64,000 nucleotides of DNA from Lampropedia hyalina DSM 16112 (GCF_900129055.1 NZ_FQUZ01000002.1:87319-151318); one strand, 5' to 3'; positions 37,779-47,738 are shown, counted from the stretch's first letter. Numbers and translations are program-made. Notes: generated by a model not told the origin, from the letters alone.

Positions 37779-40397
37779 TCAGAATCTCGCCAGATATTCG
37801 GGAGAGGCCAGAATCCCGGCAATCAATCCCGTAGCCAACCCTCCCAGGCGGATTTGATTCACCCAGTAATCAAATCCGCCCTGATCGGGGGAACGCTGCA
37901 ACATTCCCACATACGCCATCACCACAAAGACATCGGCACTTTTACGCTGGCGATATTCTGCCGATTCAGAGAAGTCAATCATCATCTGGCCACGGGAGAT
38001 GCCATTTTCCAGTTGTGACTGCCAGAACTGCTTGCCCGTGCTGTCACTGGGGCGCGCCATCACATTCTGGTAAACGCGCTCGATGAAGTCGGCATCATTC
38101 AACTGCCCATACCGTTCCAGAAACTCATTGGAGCTGGCAAAAGCCTTCGATACGGCCTCCAGGCTTCCACTGCCCAATACCGACTCGATCCAGAACCGCA
38201 ACCCCACCGAGTCGGGAATCCGGTCGAAATAGGCAAAATACAATCTGGCAATCGGTGCAATGGCACCATTGAATTCGTCTGAATTCAGAAAAATCTCGAC
38301 CAGTTCTTCAGGCTGGAGCACACCGGCATCCAATTGGCCTTGCCACCACAGAATATCGGCCTCATTGGCCTGCCTCCACAGAAAATCCCGATACTGCTGT
38401 CGGACAAATTCTGCGGAATCGCCCAGCTTCAACGCGCCAAAAACCGCTCCTGCCGACATGGACTCGGTCAGCACCAAATGGCACGGATTGGCCTGGCCAG
38501 CGCATGCCCCCGACCATTGCCCAAAGGCATATCCCGCATCAGGCATGGCCGTCAGGATCACCGACGCGCCCACAGAAAACTTGAAAAGCATGGAGCCATC
38601 TGCCTGCAACTCCACTTCGCCAGTGTCGGAGAGCTGGACAGCACCGCGCCCCGTATGCGTCACCTGGAGCGACACAGAGCGTGTGTCGGGCACAAAGGAG
38701 GCATGAACAGTGCATGCCGACTGAATGCGTCCAGTGGTGTAGGTATTTCCCAGCAGGGTTCCCGTACAGCCAGTGACACTGCCGATCTGGAATCCTGAAT
38801 CGGGCGTGACCGTGAAGCCCATCACTTCTCCCTGCGCCACCAGAATTTCTCCTGAGGGGCTGATACTCCCTCCCGTTCCCGCACTGGCATGCACCTCCAC
38901 GGTAAGCATATTGATCTTCTGCACCAATGGCAGATACAGTGCCGCATTGCTGGCCATCAACTGGGGCACGCGCTCGGGCAAAACACCCTGGGTATGCTGC
39001 GTTCCCATATTCATGCTGATATTCTCCAGCCCGCCGGGAGAAACCAGTTGGCAGTAGCTCATGATGGTTCCGGCCCCCCGGCGAGCCACGCCTCCGGTCA
39101 GGGAGTTGAGGCCCGGCAACTGGCCGATGCCGGTGCGGTTGCCATTGGTGGCATAGCAATAATCATCCGAGGCATCGACATAGCAGCAATCCACGGGCCG
39201 CTCCTCCCCGATGCCAGCGTATTCGTGCGTATGGGGACTGCCAAAATTGTGGCCAATCTCATGCGCCACCACATACGAATCCCAGATCACCTGGGGGTTC
39301 TCCGGCGAGAACTTGCCCACTATTCCAGTGCTGATGGAATAGCTCCAGTCCTTTTCCTCCATGCCCAGCACATCCACGAAGGCCACACCACCGCCCGCAT
39401 CCTTGCCACTGAGAAAATGGACGAAATCCCGTGGCTGCGTGCTGTAAGGGGGCTGGTTCCAATAATCCTGCACCTCGAACAGAATCGCCGAAGCCGTGCT
39501 GGCACGCCACGGGTCGTCGATTGAATCGCGGATATAAAGCCGGGAAATTTCCAGGCTCGTATTCACTTCCGCCTGGTAAATGCTCGATACATAGCCCATC
39601 AGCCCCGTGATGTAGTCACTCGCGCTGTCGGCGCCGCCCAGCTTCTGAACCAGCTCGTAGTCGGTATCGACGATCATGCTGGCCACGCGCTGCATCCCGG
39701 CAGGATCGACCGGTACGCTGGCGGCCAACTTCGCATGGCTCAAGACCTTGTCTGCCTGCTTGAAAATCTCGATGGGCTTGGCAAATGTCGTGTCCTGAGC
39801 GCAGGAGAATTCGCGATCCACAAAATCACTGGCAGCATCCACTTTTCTGGCACGCACGCGTTCACCCGGTACCTGGGCGATGGCCCCATCGACTGCCACG
39901 ACTGGGATCTCGGTCACATACACGGCTCCATCACGGTGCACAATACCCCTCATGGCACCACCGCGGTCACTCATCCAGAACACCCGGCTGGTGGGTTCAC
40001 CCTCGATATGGCCCCGAAACAGGCTGTATTCTTTTGGGGACTGCCATTGCTCACCCCCATCGCGCTGCACCATGATTCTGGCATCGGCATGGTACAGGTC
40101 GAATTTCTGCAAAACCAGTGCATGCTCGGTGTCATCGTCCAGCAACACCCGGTTCATTTTGATGGATTCTCCCGCTGGCAGAAAATCCATGCGTTGGAGC
40201 ATATCGGCATGATTAAGGGTATCGCCCAGATCAAGCTCCAGCAGGACTGATTGTCCGGAAGAATCCAATGCCTGCGCCCGAACGGATTGGGTATACCAGA
40301 GGGCCATCAGACACAAAACACATGCAATCCAGCCCACTCCGAGCCAGTGTTTCTGCCCACATTCCGACCCGCTACCAACTCGCAACAACATATTCAT
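37779..40397 (-). CDS. Secreted zinc metalloprotease (reprolysin-like) with C-terminal DUF4214 repeats
   Basis: An 872-residue exported protein. A signal/anchor segment (WIACVLCLMALWYTQSVRA) is followed by a propeptide-like region, then a metzincin domain with the zinc site HEIGHNFGSPH (His379, Glu380, His383, His389) and Met-turn TIMSY. Two beta-rich repeats follow (FTVTPDSGFQIGSVTGCTG..., LTAMPDAGYAFGQWSGAC...), resembling divergent InlB B-repeats. The C-terminus has DUF4214-type helical repeats (FVRQQYRDFLWRQANEADILWWQGQL, FIERVYQNVMARPSDSTGKQFW) found in large surface or secreted proteins. Base composition is lower in GC than the neighbours, hinting at transfer. Substrate unknown. Confidence 0.85.
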   Translation of the reverse strand: MNMLLRVGSGSECGQKHWLGVGWIACVLCLMALWYTQSVRAQALDSSGQSVLLELDLGDTLNHADMLQRMDFLPAGESIKMNRVLLDDDTEHALVLQKFDLYHADARIMVQRDGGEQWQSPKEYSLFRGHIEGEPTSRVFWMSDRGGAMRGIVHRDGAVYVTEIPVVAVDGAIAQVPGERVRARKVDAASDFVDREFSCAQDTTFAKPIEIFKQADKVLSHAKLAASVPVDPAGMQRVASMIVDTDYELVQKLGGADSASDYITGLMGYVSSIYQAEVNTSLEISRLYIRDSIDDPWRASTASAILFEVQDYWNQPPYSTQPRDFVHFLSGKDAGGGVAFVDVLGMEEKDWSYSISTGIVGKFSPENPQVIWDSYVVAHEIGHNFGSPHTHEYAGIGEERPVDCCYVDASDDYCYATNGNRTGIGQLPGLNSLTGGVARRGAGTIMSYCQLVSPGGLENISMNMGTQHTQGVLPERVPQLMASNAALYLPLVQKINMLTVEVHASAGTGGSISPSGEILVAQGEVMGFTVTPDSGFQIGSVTGCTGTLLGNTYTTGRIQSACTVHASFVPDTRSVSLQVTHTGRGAVQLSDTGEVELQADGSMLFKFSVGASVILTAMPDAGYAFGQWSGACAGQANPCHLVLTESMSAGAVFGALKLGDSAEFVRQQYRDFLWRQANEADILWWQGQLDAGVLQPEELVEIFLNSDEFNGAIAPIARLYFAYFDRIPDSVGLRFWIESVLGSGSLEAVSKAFASSNEFLERYGQLNDADFIERVYQNVMARPSDSTGKQFWQSQLENGISRGQMMIDFSESAEYRQRKSADVFVVMAYVGMLQRSPDQGGFDYWVNQIRLGGLATGLIAGILASPEYLARF

Positions 40398-40618
40398 AGA
40401 CCCATTCTTTCACAGCCAAACCACGGGAAAAACTGCCGGGAAGTCCCGACATTGCCAAAAATCAAACTTATTTTCCGAATCCGGTATGACCCGGCTGTGG
40501 CGGCGACGCTGCGTTTTATGAATGGGTGAACATGGCCTGCACATGCCATGGTTCCCAGGCATGCGTGGTTTCACACCACTTTATTTGTTTCTTATTTTCT
40601 GATGGATTCATCCACCTT

Positions 40619-40654
40619 CGATTGGCCAATGATAAGTGCCAAACGGGCCAATCG
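40619..40654. promoter_or_regulatory. Inverted repeat upstream of the methyltransferase
   Basis: CGATTGGCC and GGCCAATCG, 9-bp perfect arms with an 18-nt spacer, about 67 bp before the methyltransferase ATG. In the 323-bp gap between divergent genes this is the only structured site I see. Confidence 0.35.
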
Positions 40655-40720
40655 CTCTTGTTCGTGTCATTCCCACAACTGGACGACAATCACAGGTTCA
40701 GCGACACAGAGGAAAACCCC

Positions 40721-41329
40721 ATGACCACTCCATCCCACTTCGATACCGCCGCCCAGACCTGGGATCAGCGGCCCATGTCGCTGCAACTGGCGCAGGTTTC
40801 GGCGCATCTGCTGGAGGTGTTGCCGCTCGACTCCAGCCAACACTGGCTGGACTTTGGCGCGGGCACCGGCATGCTGGCCACCGCACTGGCTGCACATGTG
40901 GGGCGCGTGACGGCCCTGGACACTTCCGCCAATATGCTGCAAGTGTTGCGTGACAAGGGCTTTGCGAATGTGGACACGCTGTGTGCCGATGTATTCGACG
41001 GCCTGCCGCAGTCCTACGACGGCGTGGTCAGTTGCATGGCACTGCACCATGTGGCCGATACGGCGGGGTTGTTGCAGGTATTTTTCGCGCACCTGCACCC
41101 CGGTGGGCGCATGGCCCTGGTCGATCTGGTGCAGGAAGACGGCAGCTTCCACGGCGACAATGAGGCCAAGGGCGTGAAGCATTTCGGCTTCGCACCCGAT
41201 GCCCTGACCACGCTGGCACAGCAGGCCGGTTTTGTGAATGTCACGCTGGCCACCGTGGTGCAAGTGCGCAACCGCAATGGCCGCGACTACCCGCTCTTCC
41301 TGCTGCAAGGCGAGAGACCAGCCACCTGA
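40721..41329 (+). CDS. Class I SAM-dependent methyltransferase
   Basis: A 202-residue methyltransferase with the SAM-binding motif I WLDFGAGTGMLATALA, acidic motif II (VTALDTSANML) and motif in SCMALHHVAD typical of UbiE/Methyltransf_11 small-molecule enzymes. The substrate is not evident. The ATG at 40721 has a GAGGAAAA ribosome-binding site; the frame extends 65 codons upstream through non-coding-looking sequence. It is followed by glyS in the same direction after a 146-bp gap. Confidence 0.85.
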   Translation: MTTPSHFDTAAQTWDQRPMSLQLAQVSAHLLEVLPLDSSQHWLDFGAGTGMLATALAAHVGRVTALDTSANMLQVLRDKGFANVDTLCADVFDGLPQSYDGVVSCMALHHVADTAGLLQVFFAHLHPGGRMALVDLVQEDGSFHGDNEAKGVKHFGFAPDALTTLAQQAGFVNVTLATVVQVRNRNGRDYPLFLLQGERPAT

Positions 41330-41475
41330 ACCCCACGCATGGGCGGCAAAACCCGCCGTTTTGCCCGCTGTGGCAGGTGGTTTGCCGCACAATGCGGGGT
41401 GATCGTTTTTTTGCCTTCATTGCCTGACACGGCCTGCGCCGCAGTGGCATGAGTCGCTTCCGAGACCCCTATCCC

Positions 41476-43713
41476 ATGACCACCCAGAATCTTCTTGTCG
41501 AACTGTTTGTTGAAGAACTGCCGCCCAAGGCCCTGCGCAAGCTGGGCGAAGCCTTTGCCACGCTGCTGGCCGATGGCCTGCGCGGCCAGGGGTTGCTGGC
41601 ACAGGCCAGCACCGCCACCGGCTTTGCCACGCCACGCCGTCTGGCCGTGCACCTGACGGACGTGGCCGCCAGGGCGGCCGACAAGCCGGTGTCGCAGAAA
41701 CTCATGCCCGTCTCTGTGGGGCTGCGCGACGGCCAGCCCACCCCCGCACTGCTGAAGAAACTCGCCGCACTGGGCGTGGCCGATGCGGCAGTGGAATCGA
41801 CACTGGGCCAACTGCGCCGCGAAGGCGAAGGCAAGAACGAGAGCCTGTTCCTCGACAGCACCCAGGCTGGAGCCAGCCTGCAAGCCGGTCTGCAAAAGGC
41901 ACTGGACGAGGCCATTGCCCGCCTGCCCATTCCCAAGGTCATGAGCTACCAACTGGAAACCGGCGTGGCCCTGCCCGGCTGGGACAGCGTCAGCTTCGTG
42001 CGCCCCGCCCACGGTCTGGTGGCCCTGCACGGTGCGGACATCATGCCGGTGACGGCCCTGGGCCTGGTGGCAGGCAACACCACGCACGGCCACCGCTTCG
42101 AGGCCCAGTCCAGCCCGATCGTGCTGGCCCATGCCGACCGCTACGCCGAGCAACTGCGCGACGAAGGCGCGGTAATCGCCCACTACGAGGAACGCCGCCA
42201 GAGCATCGTGGCGCAATTGCAGGCCGCTGCCGCCCAGGTGGGCGGAGGCTGCCGCCCGATCGAGGACGACGCGCTGCTGGACGAAGTGACCGCGCTCGTG
42301 GAACGCCCCAACGTGCTGGTGTGCCAGTTCGAGGAAGAATTCCTGCAAGTGCCGCAGGAGTGCCTGATTCTGACGATGAAGGCCAACCAGAAATACTTCC
42401 CGCTGCTGGCCGCCGATGGCACGCTGACCCACCGCTTCCTCATCGTCAGCAACATCAGCCCCGCAGATGCCAGCGCAGTGATTGGCGGCAACGAGCGCGT
42501 GGTGCGCCCGCGTCTGGCCGATGCCAAGTTCTTCTTCGATCAAGATCGCAAGAAAACCCTGCAAAGCCGCCTGCCGCTGCTGGACAAGGTCGTCTATCAC
42601 AACCAGTTGGGTTCCCAGGGCGAGCGCAACCTGCGCGTGGTGGCGATTGCCAAGGCCATTGCCGCCCAACTGGGGCTGGACGTGGCCCAGGCCGAACAGG
42701 CCGCGCAACTGGCCAAGGCCGACCTGCTCACCGACATGGTGGGCGAATTCCCGGAACTGCAAGGCACGATGGGCCGCTACTACGCCCGCCACGATGGCCT
42801 GCCCGATGCGGTGGCCGATGCCATCGAAGACCACTACCGCCCCCGCTTTGCCGGTGATGCCCTGCCACGCAACCCGATTGGCGTGACCGTGGCCCTGGCC
42901 GACAAGCTGGAGACGCTGGTGGGCATGTTCGGCATCGGCAACCTGCCCACCGGCGACAAGGACCCGTTCGCACTGCGCCGCCACGCGCTGGGTGTGATTC
43001 GGATGCTGGTGGAAAAAGCCCCGCAACTCGCACTTGATGAACTGCTGGCCCTGGCCCAGACCGCATTTGCCGCACACCTGCCCGAAGGCACGCCATTCCA
43101 GGATGCCCGTGCCGAACTGAGCCGCTTCATCGAGGAACGCCTCGCAGGCAACCTGCGCGAACAGGGCTACACGGCCCAGGAAGTCGATGCCGTGCTCGCC
43201 CTGCACCCGCAGAAGCTGGCCGATGTCGCCACCCGCCTGCACGCCGTGCGCAGCTTCGCCAGCCTGCCCGAAGCCCCGGCACTGGCCGCCGCCAACAAGC
43301 GCGTCTCCAACATCCTGAAGAAGGCCGACATAACTACAACGCCTACTGCTATGCCTATAAACATTCTCGGTGCAGCATTCATAAATGTAGGTATTGGCTT
43401 TTTCAACATAAACAGGCCCAAAGACACCGTACAGCCCATGGTTGATACCGCGCTGTTGCAGGAAGCCGCCGAGCAGGCCCTTTACGCCGCACTGCAAACC
43501 ACCGCACCCCAGGCAGAACAGGCTTTTGCCGCAGGCGACTACACCGCCTCGCTGCAAGCCCTGGCCGCGCTCAAGGAGCCAGTGGATGCCTTCTTCGATA
43601 CCGTCATGGTCAATGCCGACGATGCCGCCCTCAAGGCCAACCGGCTGGGGCTGCTGGCGCAGTTGCAACAGGCCATGAACCGCGTGGCCGACATCTCGCG
43701 TCTGGCCGCATGA
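41476..43713 (+). CDS. glyS: Glycyl-tRNA synthetase beta subunit, with an AT-rich in-frame insert
   Basis: Beta subunit of the heterotetrameric glycyl-tRNA synthetase, 745 residues. It starts LLVELFVEELPPKALRKLGE and carries the ATPRRLAV region, VPQECLILTMKANQKYFPL, the HD-type domain and the C-terminal anticodon-binding segment ending NRVADISRLAA. Between NILKKAD and VDTALLQEAAE there are about 37 residues (ITTTPTAMPINILG..., 43330-43440) where related proteins have about 8-10 by my recollection. The stretch is much more AT-rich than the gene. glyQ is not adjacent upstream. The stop overlaps csaA by four bases. Confidence 0.93.
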   Translation: MTTQNLLVELFVEELPPKALRKLGEAFATLLADGLRGQGLLAQASTATGFATPRRLAVHLTDVAARAADKPVSQKLMPVSVGLRDGQPTPALLKKLAALGVADAAVESTLGQLRREGEGKNESLFLDSTQAGASLQAGLQKALDEAIARLPIPKVMSYQLETGVALPGWDSVSFVRPAHGLVALHGADIMPVTALGLVAGNTTHGHRFEAQSSPIVLAHADRYAEQLRDEGAVIAHYEERRQSIVAQLQAAAAQVGGGCRPIEDDALLDEVTALVERPNVLVCQFEEEFLQVPQECLILTMKANQKYFPLLAADGTLTHRFLIVSNISPADASAVIGGNERVVRPRLADAKFFFDQDRKKTLQSRLPLLDKVVYHNQLGSQGERNLRVVAIAKAIAAQLGLDVAQAEQAAQLAKADLLTDMVGEFPELQGTMGRYYARHDGLPDAVADAIEDHYRPRFAGDALPRNPIGVTVALADKLETLVGMFGIGNLPTGDKDPFALRRHALGVIRMLVEKAPQLALDELLALAQTAFAAHLPEGTPFQDARAELSRFIEERLAGNLREQGYTAQEVDAVLALHPQKLADVATRLHAVRSFASLPEAPALAAANKRVSNILKKADITTTPTAMPINILGAAFINVGIGFFNINRPKDTVQPMVDTALLQEAAEQALYAALQTTAPQAEQAFAAGDYTASLQALAALKEPVDAFFDTVMVNADDAALKANRLGLLAQLQQAMNRVADISRLAA

Positions 43714-44087
43714 GCATGGGCACCACCGGCATGAACGGCACGGCCCCCGCTGCCCTCATTGGCTGGGACGACTTCCTGCGGGTGGAACTGCGCGTGGGGC
43801 AGATCGTGCAGGCCGAAGTGTTCGCGCAGGCCCGCAAGCCCGCCTACCTGCTGCATGTGGACTTCGGTGCGGAACTGGGCGTGAAGAAATCCAGTGCCCA
43901 GATCACCCACCACTACCAGCCGCAAGACCTGATCGGGCGGCAGGTGGTGGCGGTGGTGAACTTCCCGAAAAAACAGATCGGCCCCATCCAGTCCGAATGC
44001 CTGGTGACCGGCTTTCACGACGAAAACGGCCATGTCGCCCTGTGCGTGCCCGACCGCGCTGTGCCGCTGGGTACGCGGCTGCTGTAA
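43710..44087 (+). CDS. csaA: tRNA-binding protein CsaA-like
   Basis: A single EMAP-II/Trbp111-type OB-fold protein of 125 residues that binds tRNA; CsaA of Bacillus has chaperone activity. The core is LRVELRVGQIVQAEVFAQARKPAYLLHVDFGAELGVKKSSAQITHHY, with the C-terminal VVNFPKKQIGPIQSECLVTG. It overlaps the glyS stop (ATGA), so translation is coupled to a tRNA synthetase subunit, which fits a tRNA-related role. Many betaproteobacteria instead have gmhB between glyS and plsC. Confidence 0.88.
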   Translation: MSMGTTGMNGTAPAALIGWDDFLRVELRVGQIVQAEVFAQARKPAYLLHVDFGAELGVKKSSAQITHHYQPQDLIGRQVVAVVNFPKKQIGPIQSECLVTGFHDENGHVALCVPDRAVPLGTRLL

Positions 44088-44110
44088 CCTCCCGACCATC
44101 GACCTTGCCC

Positions 44111-44911
44111 ATGCCGCGCTCCCCCCTGCCCCGCCCCGGCTTCTTCCAGTACCTGCTGGCCGTGCCGCGCTCCCTCGTCCATCTGCTGTGGATGGGCTTT
44201 TTCCTGGTTCCATACGCCGGATGGCTGATACTGCAAGCCCTGCTGGGCGTGCGCGGCGAACCGCTGTACCGCATCGGCGTGGCCTGGCTTGACCTTTGCG
44301 TGAAAGGCGCGCGCTGGATCACCGGCATCGACTACCGCGTGCAGGGCATGGAGAACCTGCCCCGGCCGGGCGAATACCCCGGCGTGGTGCTGCTGGTCAA
44401 GCACCAATCGACCTACGAAACCTTTCTGATGCCGCTGGTGCTGCGCCACATTGTGCTGGCCTATGTGTTCAAGAAGGAACTGCTGTCCATCCCGTTCTTT
44501 GGCTGGGGCATTGGCCGCATGGACATGATCCACATCGACCGCTCGCAAAAGGCCAAGGCCTTTCACAAAGTCATCGAACAGGGCAAGAAACTGCTGGCCA
44601 AGGGAAGCTGGATCATCATGTTCCCCGAAGGCACGCGTGTGCCGCGTGGCGAAACCGGCCAGTACCGCAGCAGCGGGGCACGGCTGGCCATCGAAACCGG
44701 CTCGGTGGTCGTTCCGGTGGCCGTCACCTCCGGCCGTTGCTGGCCGGGGCGGGCCATTGTGAAGTTTCCCGGCGTGGTCGATGTCTCCATCGGCGCGCCC
44801 ATTGCCAGCGCAGGCGAAAACGCCACCGACCTGACGCAGAAAGTGCAGGACTGGATCGAAGCCGAAATGCGCCGCCTCGACCCGGATGCCTACGCGCCCC
44901 GGCCCGATTGA
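44111..44911 (+). CDS. plsC: 1-acyl-sn-glycerol-3-phosphate acyltransferase
   Basis: Membrane-associated acyltransferase that makes phosphatidic acid from lysophosphatidic acid. The 266-residue protein has an N-terminal hydrophobic region (HLLWMGFFLVPYAGWLIL), then motif I HQSTYE (HX4E, a known variant of HX4D), and motif III FPEGTR (in IIMFPEGTRVPRGE). The ATG at 44111 is 24 bp after the csaA stop; an earlier in-frame start lies in csaA and is rejected. Third gene of glyS-csaA-plsC. Confidence 0.9.
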   Translation: MPRSPLPRPGFFQYLLAVPRSLVHLLWMGFFLVPYAGWLILQALLGVRGEPLYRIGVAWLDLCVKGARWITGIDYRVQGMENLPRPGEYPGVVLLVKHQSTYETFLMPLVLRHIVLAYVFKKELLSIPFFGWGIGRMDMIHIDRSQKAKAFHKVIEQGKKLLAKGSWIIMFPEGTRVPRGETGQYRSSGARLAIETGSVVVPVAVTSGRCWPGRAIVKFPGVVDVSIGAPIASAGENATDLTQKVQDWIEAEMRRLDPDAYAPRPD

Positions 44912-44937
44912 GAAGATCGTGAACAGGTTCTTATAAT
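44908..44937 (+). promoter_or_regulatory. Sigma-70 promoter of ptsN-hprK
   Basis: TTGAGA-N18-TATAAT, overlapping the plsC stop and 197 bp before the ptsN start. The leader between 44938 and 45133 has no recognisable gene; hpf, often found before ptsN, is absent. Confidence 0.6.
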
Positions 44938-45133
44938 CGCGCCGCGCCTGCACCTGCGCAAACACCGATGCGGCCCATTGCCACCCTGAATTGCCGTCAT
45001 GGCACGGTTTTTTCCTGCGGTCGTGTGAAAATCGTCATATTCTTGCGGGTGTGGCGGTCTTTTCGCAGCCTTCCCGACGACGATAAGCCAAAGGCTTGTT
45101 TCTCTGCCTTTCCTGCATGATTGATACCCCAAG

Positions 45134-45613
45134 ATGAACCGACTCGCTTCCATCCTCCCCTCCAACCAGATTCTGGTCAATGTCGAAGTCACCAGCAAGA
45201 AACGTGTTTTTGAAGATGCAGGGCTGCTGTTCGAGAGCCTGCACAGCCTTTCACGGGCAGTGGTGACCGAGAGCCTGTTTGCGCGTGAGCGGCTGGGCTC
45301 CACCGGACTGGGGCATGGCGTGGCGATTCCGCACGGGCGCATCAAGGGCCTCAAATCGCCCATGGCTGCCGTCTTTCAACTCGCACAGCCGATTGGTTTC
45401 GACGCGCCCGACGAGCAGCCCATCAATTTCCTGATCTTCCTGCTGGTGCCCGAAGCCGCCACCGAAAAGCACCTGGAAATCCTCTCGGAAATCGCCGAAC
45501 TGCTCAGCGATGCAGCACTGCGCGAAACCCTGAAATCCAGCCGCGATGCCAACGAGCTGTACCAGCTCATCTCGCGCTGGCAACCGGCCCTGCCGATGAC
45601 CGCCTCTGTCTGA
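45134..45613 (+). CDS. ptsN: PTS IIA-like nitrogen regulatory protein (EIIA-Ntr)
   Basis: Phosphoryl acceptor of the nitrogen PTS, which controls potassium transport and carbon/nitrogen balance. The 159-residue protein begins [18 protein letters not shown]; the phosphorylated histidine is His67 in HGVAIPHGR. It is followed 52 bp later by hprK, a common betaproteobacterial pair, and preceded by a good sigma-70 promoter. Confidence 0.93.
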   Translation: MNRLASILPSNQILVNVEVTSKKRVFEDAGLLFESLHSLSRAVVTESLFARERLGSTGLGHGVAIPHGRIKGLKSPMAAVFQLAQPIGFDAPDEQPINFLIFLLVPEAATEKHLEILSEIAELLSDAALRETLKSSRDANELYQLISRWQPALPMTASV

Positions 45614-45665
45614 CACCCTCTGCACGGCACAGCCCATCGCCTCGCCCCCCTCAGGAGACGCCCGC

Positions 45666-46640
45666 ATGGCCCCCCCCATCAACACCGTCAGTGCCCAGGT
45701 TCTGTTCCGGGAGTTCCAGGAAGTCCTGCAATGGGAATGGATTGCCGGGCGCGATGCCTACGCGCGACGCTTTGACGAGCAGGCCCTGCAACCGGGCACG
45801 GCCGGGGCCGATCTGGTGGGCTATCTGAACTACATCCACCCATTCCGCGCCCAGGTGCTGGGTGCGCGGGAAATCAGCTACCTCACCCGCTCCGGCCGAC
45901 AGGACTGCCTGCGGCGCATCGTGCGCATCACCATGCTGGAGCCGCCGGTGCTGATTCTGGCCGATGGCCAGACCGCACCGGTGGAGCTGATGGAAATGTG
46001 CGAGAGCGCGCAAATCCCGATGTTCGCCACACAGCAGGCCGCCTCGCACGTCATCGACGTGCTGCGCAGCTACCTGTTCAAGCTGTTCGCCCCACAGACC
46101 ACGCTGCACGGCGTGTTCATGGACATTCTGGGCGTGGGCGTGCTCATCACCGGCGAATCTGGCCTCGGCAAGAGCGAGTTGGGGCTGGAGCTGGTCTCGC
46201 GCGGGCACGGGCTGGTGGCCGACGATGCCGTGGACATCGTGCAGATCAACCAGAATGCCCTCGAAGGCAAGTGCCCGGCCCTGTTGCAAAACCTGCTGGA
46301 AGTGCGCGGCATCGGGCTGCTGGACATTCGCGCCATCTTTGGCGAAGCCGCCGTGCGCCGCCGCATGCGCCTGCGGCTGATCGTGCATCTGGTGCGCAAG
46401 GAAACGCTGGAGCGCGACTACGAACGCCTGCCGCACGAGCCGCTGACCGAAACCATCCTTGGCGTGCCCGTGCGCAAGGCCATCATCCAGGTGGTGGTCG
46501 GGCGCAACATTGCCGTGCTGGTGGAAGCGGCCGTGCGCAACTACATCCTGCAAGTGCGCGGCATCGACACCTACCAGGAGTTCCTGATCCGCCACCGCCA
46601 GGCCATGGATGCGGCATCCGGGGACTTGGGCGAAGCGTAA
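45666..46640 (+). CDS. hprK: HPr kinase/phosphorylase
   Basis: Bifunctional enzyme that phosphorylates and dephosphorylates Ser of HPr. The 324-residue protein has an N-terminal HprK domain, Walker A GESGLGKS at residues 163-170, an HG-containing segment [12 protein letters not shown], and the signature [15 protein letters not shown]. It lies downstream of ptsN in the same direction. In proteobacteria this pair connects the PTS to regulation rather than to sugar uptake. Confidence 0.95.
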   Translation: MAPPINTVSAQVLFREFQEVLQWEWIAGRDAYARRFDEQALQPGTAGADLVGYLNYIHPFRAQVLGAREISYLTRSGRQDCLRRIVRITMLEPPVLILADGQTAPVELMEMCESAQIPMFATQQAASHVIDVLRSYLFKLFAPQTTLHGVFMDILGVGVLITGESGLGKSELGLELVSRGHGLVADDAVDIVQINQNALEGKCPALLQNLLEVRGIGLLDIRAIFGEAAVRRRMRLRLIVHLVRKETLERDYERLPHEPLTETILGVPVRKAIIQVVVGRNIAVLVEAAVRNYILQVRGIDTYQEFLIRHRQAMDAASGDLGEA

Positions 46641-46656
46641 CCTCCTCCAAATCAGG

Positions 46657-47370
46657 TCAGTCGCGGGCGCGCCGCTGGGCCTCGCGCTCCTCGGTGGTCA
46701 ATGCCACCTTGTTGCGGATGTACAGCGGAGCAATGGCCTCGGCAGTCACGCCTTCGCCGCGCTGCAACAGCGCAGGAGCCAGGCGCAGCATGGCCGTGGC
46801 ACGCGGCCATGCTTCCCGCGCCTGGGCCGCACCGGCCGCCGCCGGCAACTCGCTGGCATACACGAGATGGGCATTGCCCACCAGCAAGAAGCCCTCGGGA
46901 ATGTGCAGGTTCCCGGGCGCGCATGCCTGCATGGCCGACTCGCGCTGCCACTCCCCCCGCACCGCATCCCACACCAGTTGCACGGTGTACACCTCCTGCA
47001 TGCGCGCATCCAGTGCCGCCACCACGCGCTCACAGCCATACCGCCCGCGCGCATCCTCGGCCACGGCCAGCAGCGAATCCACTGCCACGGCGGGCAATAC
47101 CTGCCCCCGCACCCCTGCCCCGAAAGCCAACCCCTGTGCCACGGCACAGGTGGTGCGCAGACCGGTGAACGACCCCGGCCCACAGCCGAAGACCACCGCA
47201 TCGAGCTGCGACAAGGCCAACCCGGCGGAATGCAGCAGGGCATCGACCGCAGGCAACAGCGTGCGGGAGGATTGCGCACCCGCCACCCCCTCGTGCTCCC
47301 ACACCTGTGCAAGGTGCTGCACGGCAAGGCTCAGGCGTTCGGTGCTGGTATCGAGGGCGAGGAGGTTCAT
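46657..47370 (-). CDS. tsaB: tRNA threonylcarbamoyladenosine biosynthesis protein TsaB
   Basis: Actin-fold scaffold that, with TsaD and TsaE, makes t6A37 in tRNAs reading ANN codons. The 237-residue protein starts LLALDTSTERLSLAV and contains the family motif VVFGCGPGSFTGLRTTCAVAQGLAFG. It faces hprK tail to tail with 16 bp between stops. The usual downstream rimI is not present here. Confidence 0.92.
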   Translation of the reverse strand: MNLLALDTSTERLSLAVQHLAQVWEHEGVAGAQSSRTLLPAVDALLHSAGLALSQLDAVVFGCGPGSFTGLRTTCAVAQGLAFGAGVRGQVLPAVAVDSLLAVAEDARGRYGCERVVAALDARMQEVYTVQLVWDAVRGEWQRESAMQACAPGNLHIPEGFLLVGNAHLVYASELPAAAGAAQAREAWPRATAMLRLAPALLQRGEGVTAEAIAPLYIRNKVALTTEEREAQRRARD

Positions 47371-47538
47371 GGCAGCGGGGCAACAGGCAGCAAGTGGACA
47401 GACCGAGATTGTAGGGCGTGCCCCAATCAGGGCGATCGCGCCATATCAAAAGCATCCGATACGCGCCGTATTTTTACCCAACACAAATTCCACCACCCCG
47501 TCACCCACTGCGCTCTGAATGTTCTGAGAGGGCTGCCA

Positions 47539-47738
47539 ATGTGGCCATTTCAACTGCCTTTACCCCTCAAACTGCCGTCATTGCGGCGAAAGCCGGAATC
47601 CAGTTACGACGTTGAAAAAACACCGATACTGCCCAATGGTACATGGGGTTACTGGATTCCGGCTTTCGCCGCAATGACGGAGCAGGGTCAGTTCACGAAG
47701 TGCAAAAATGGAAATCAGGTTTTGCCAGAGACGCAGGG
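47539..47738. repeat. Dispersed repeat with 28-bp perfect inverted arms, copy 2 (family B)
   Basis: Arms at 47577-47604 and 47651-47678 form a perfect inverted repeat flanking a 46-bp loop. Flanks match copy 1 at 26762-26962 in the same orientation, but the loop is reversed relative to that copy (about 41 of 46 bases agree only after reverse complementing). It fills most of the 394-bp gap between tsaB and the rnr stop; the remainder carries only a GGGCGTGCC motif at 47416. Confidence 0.75.
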
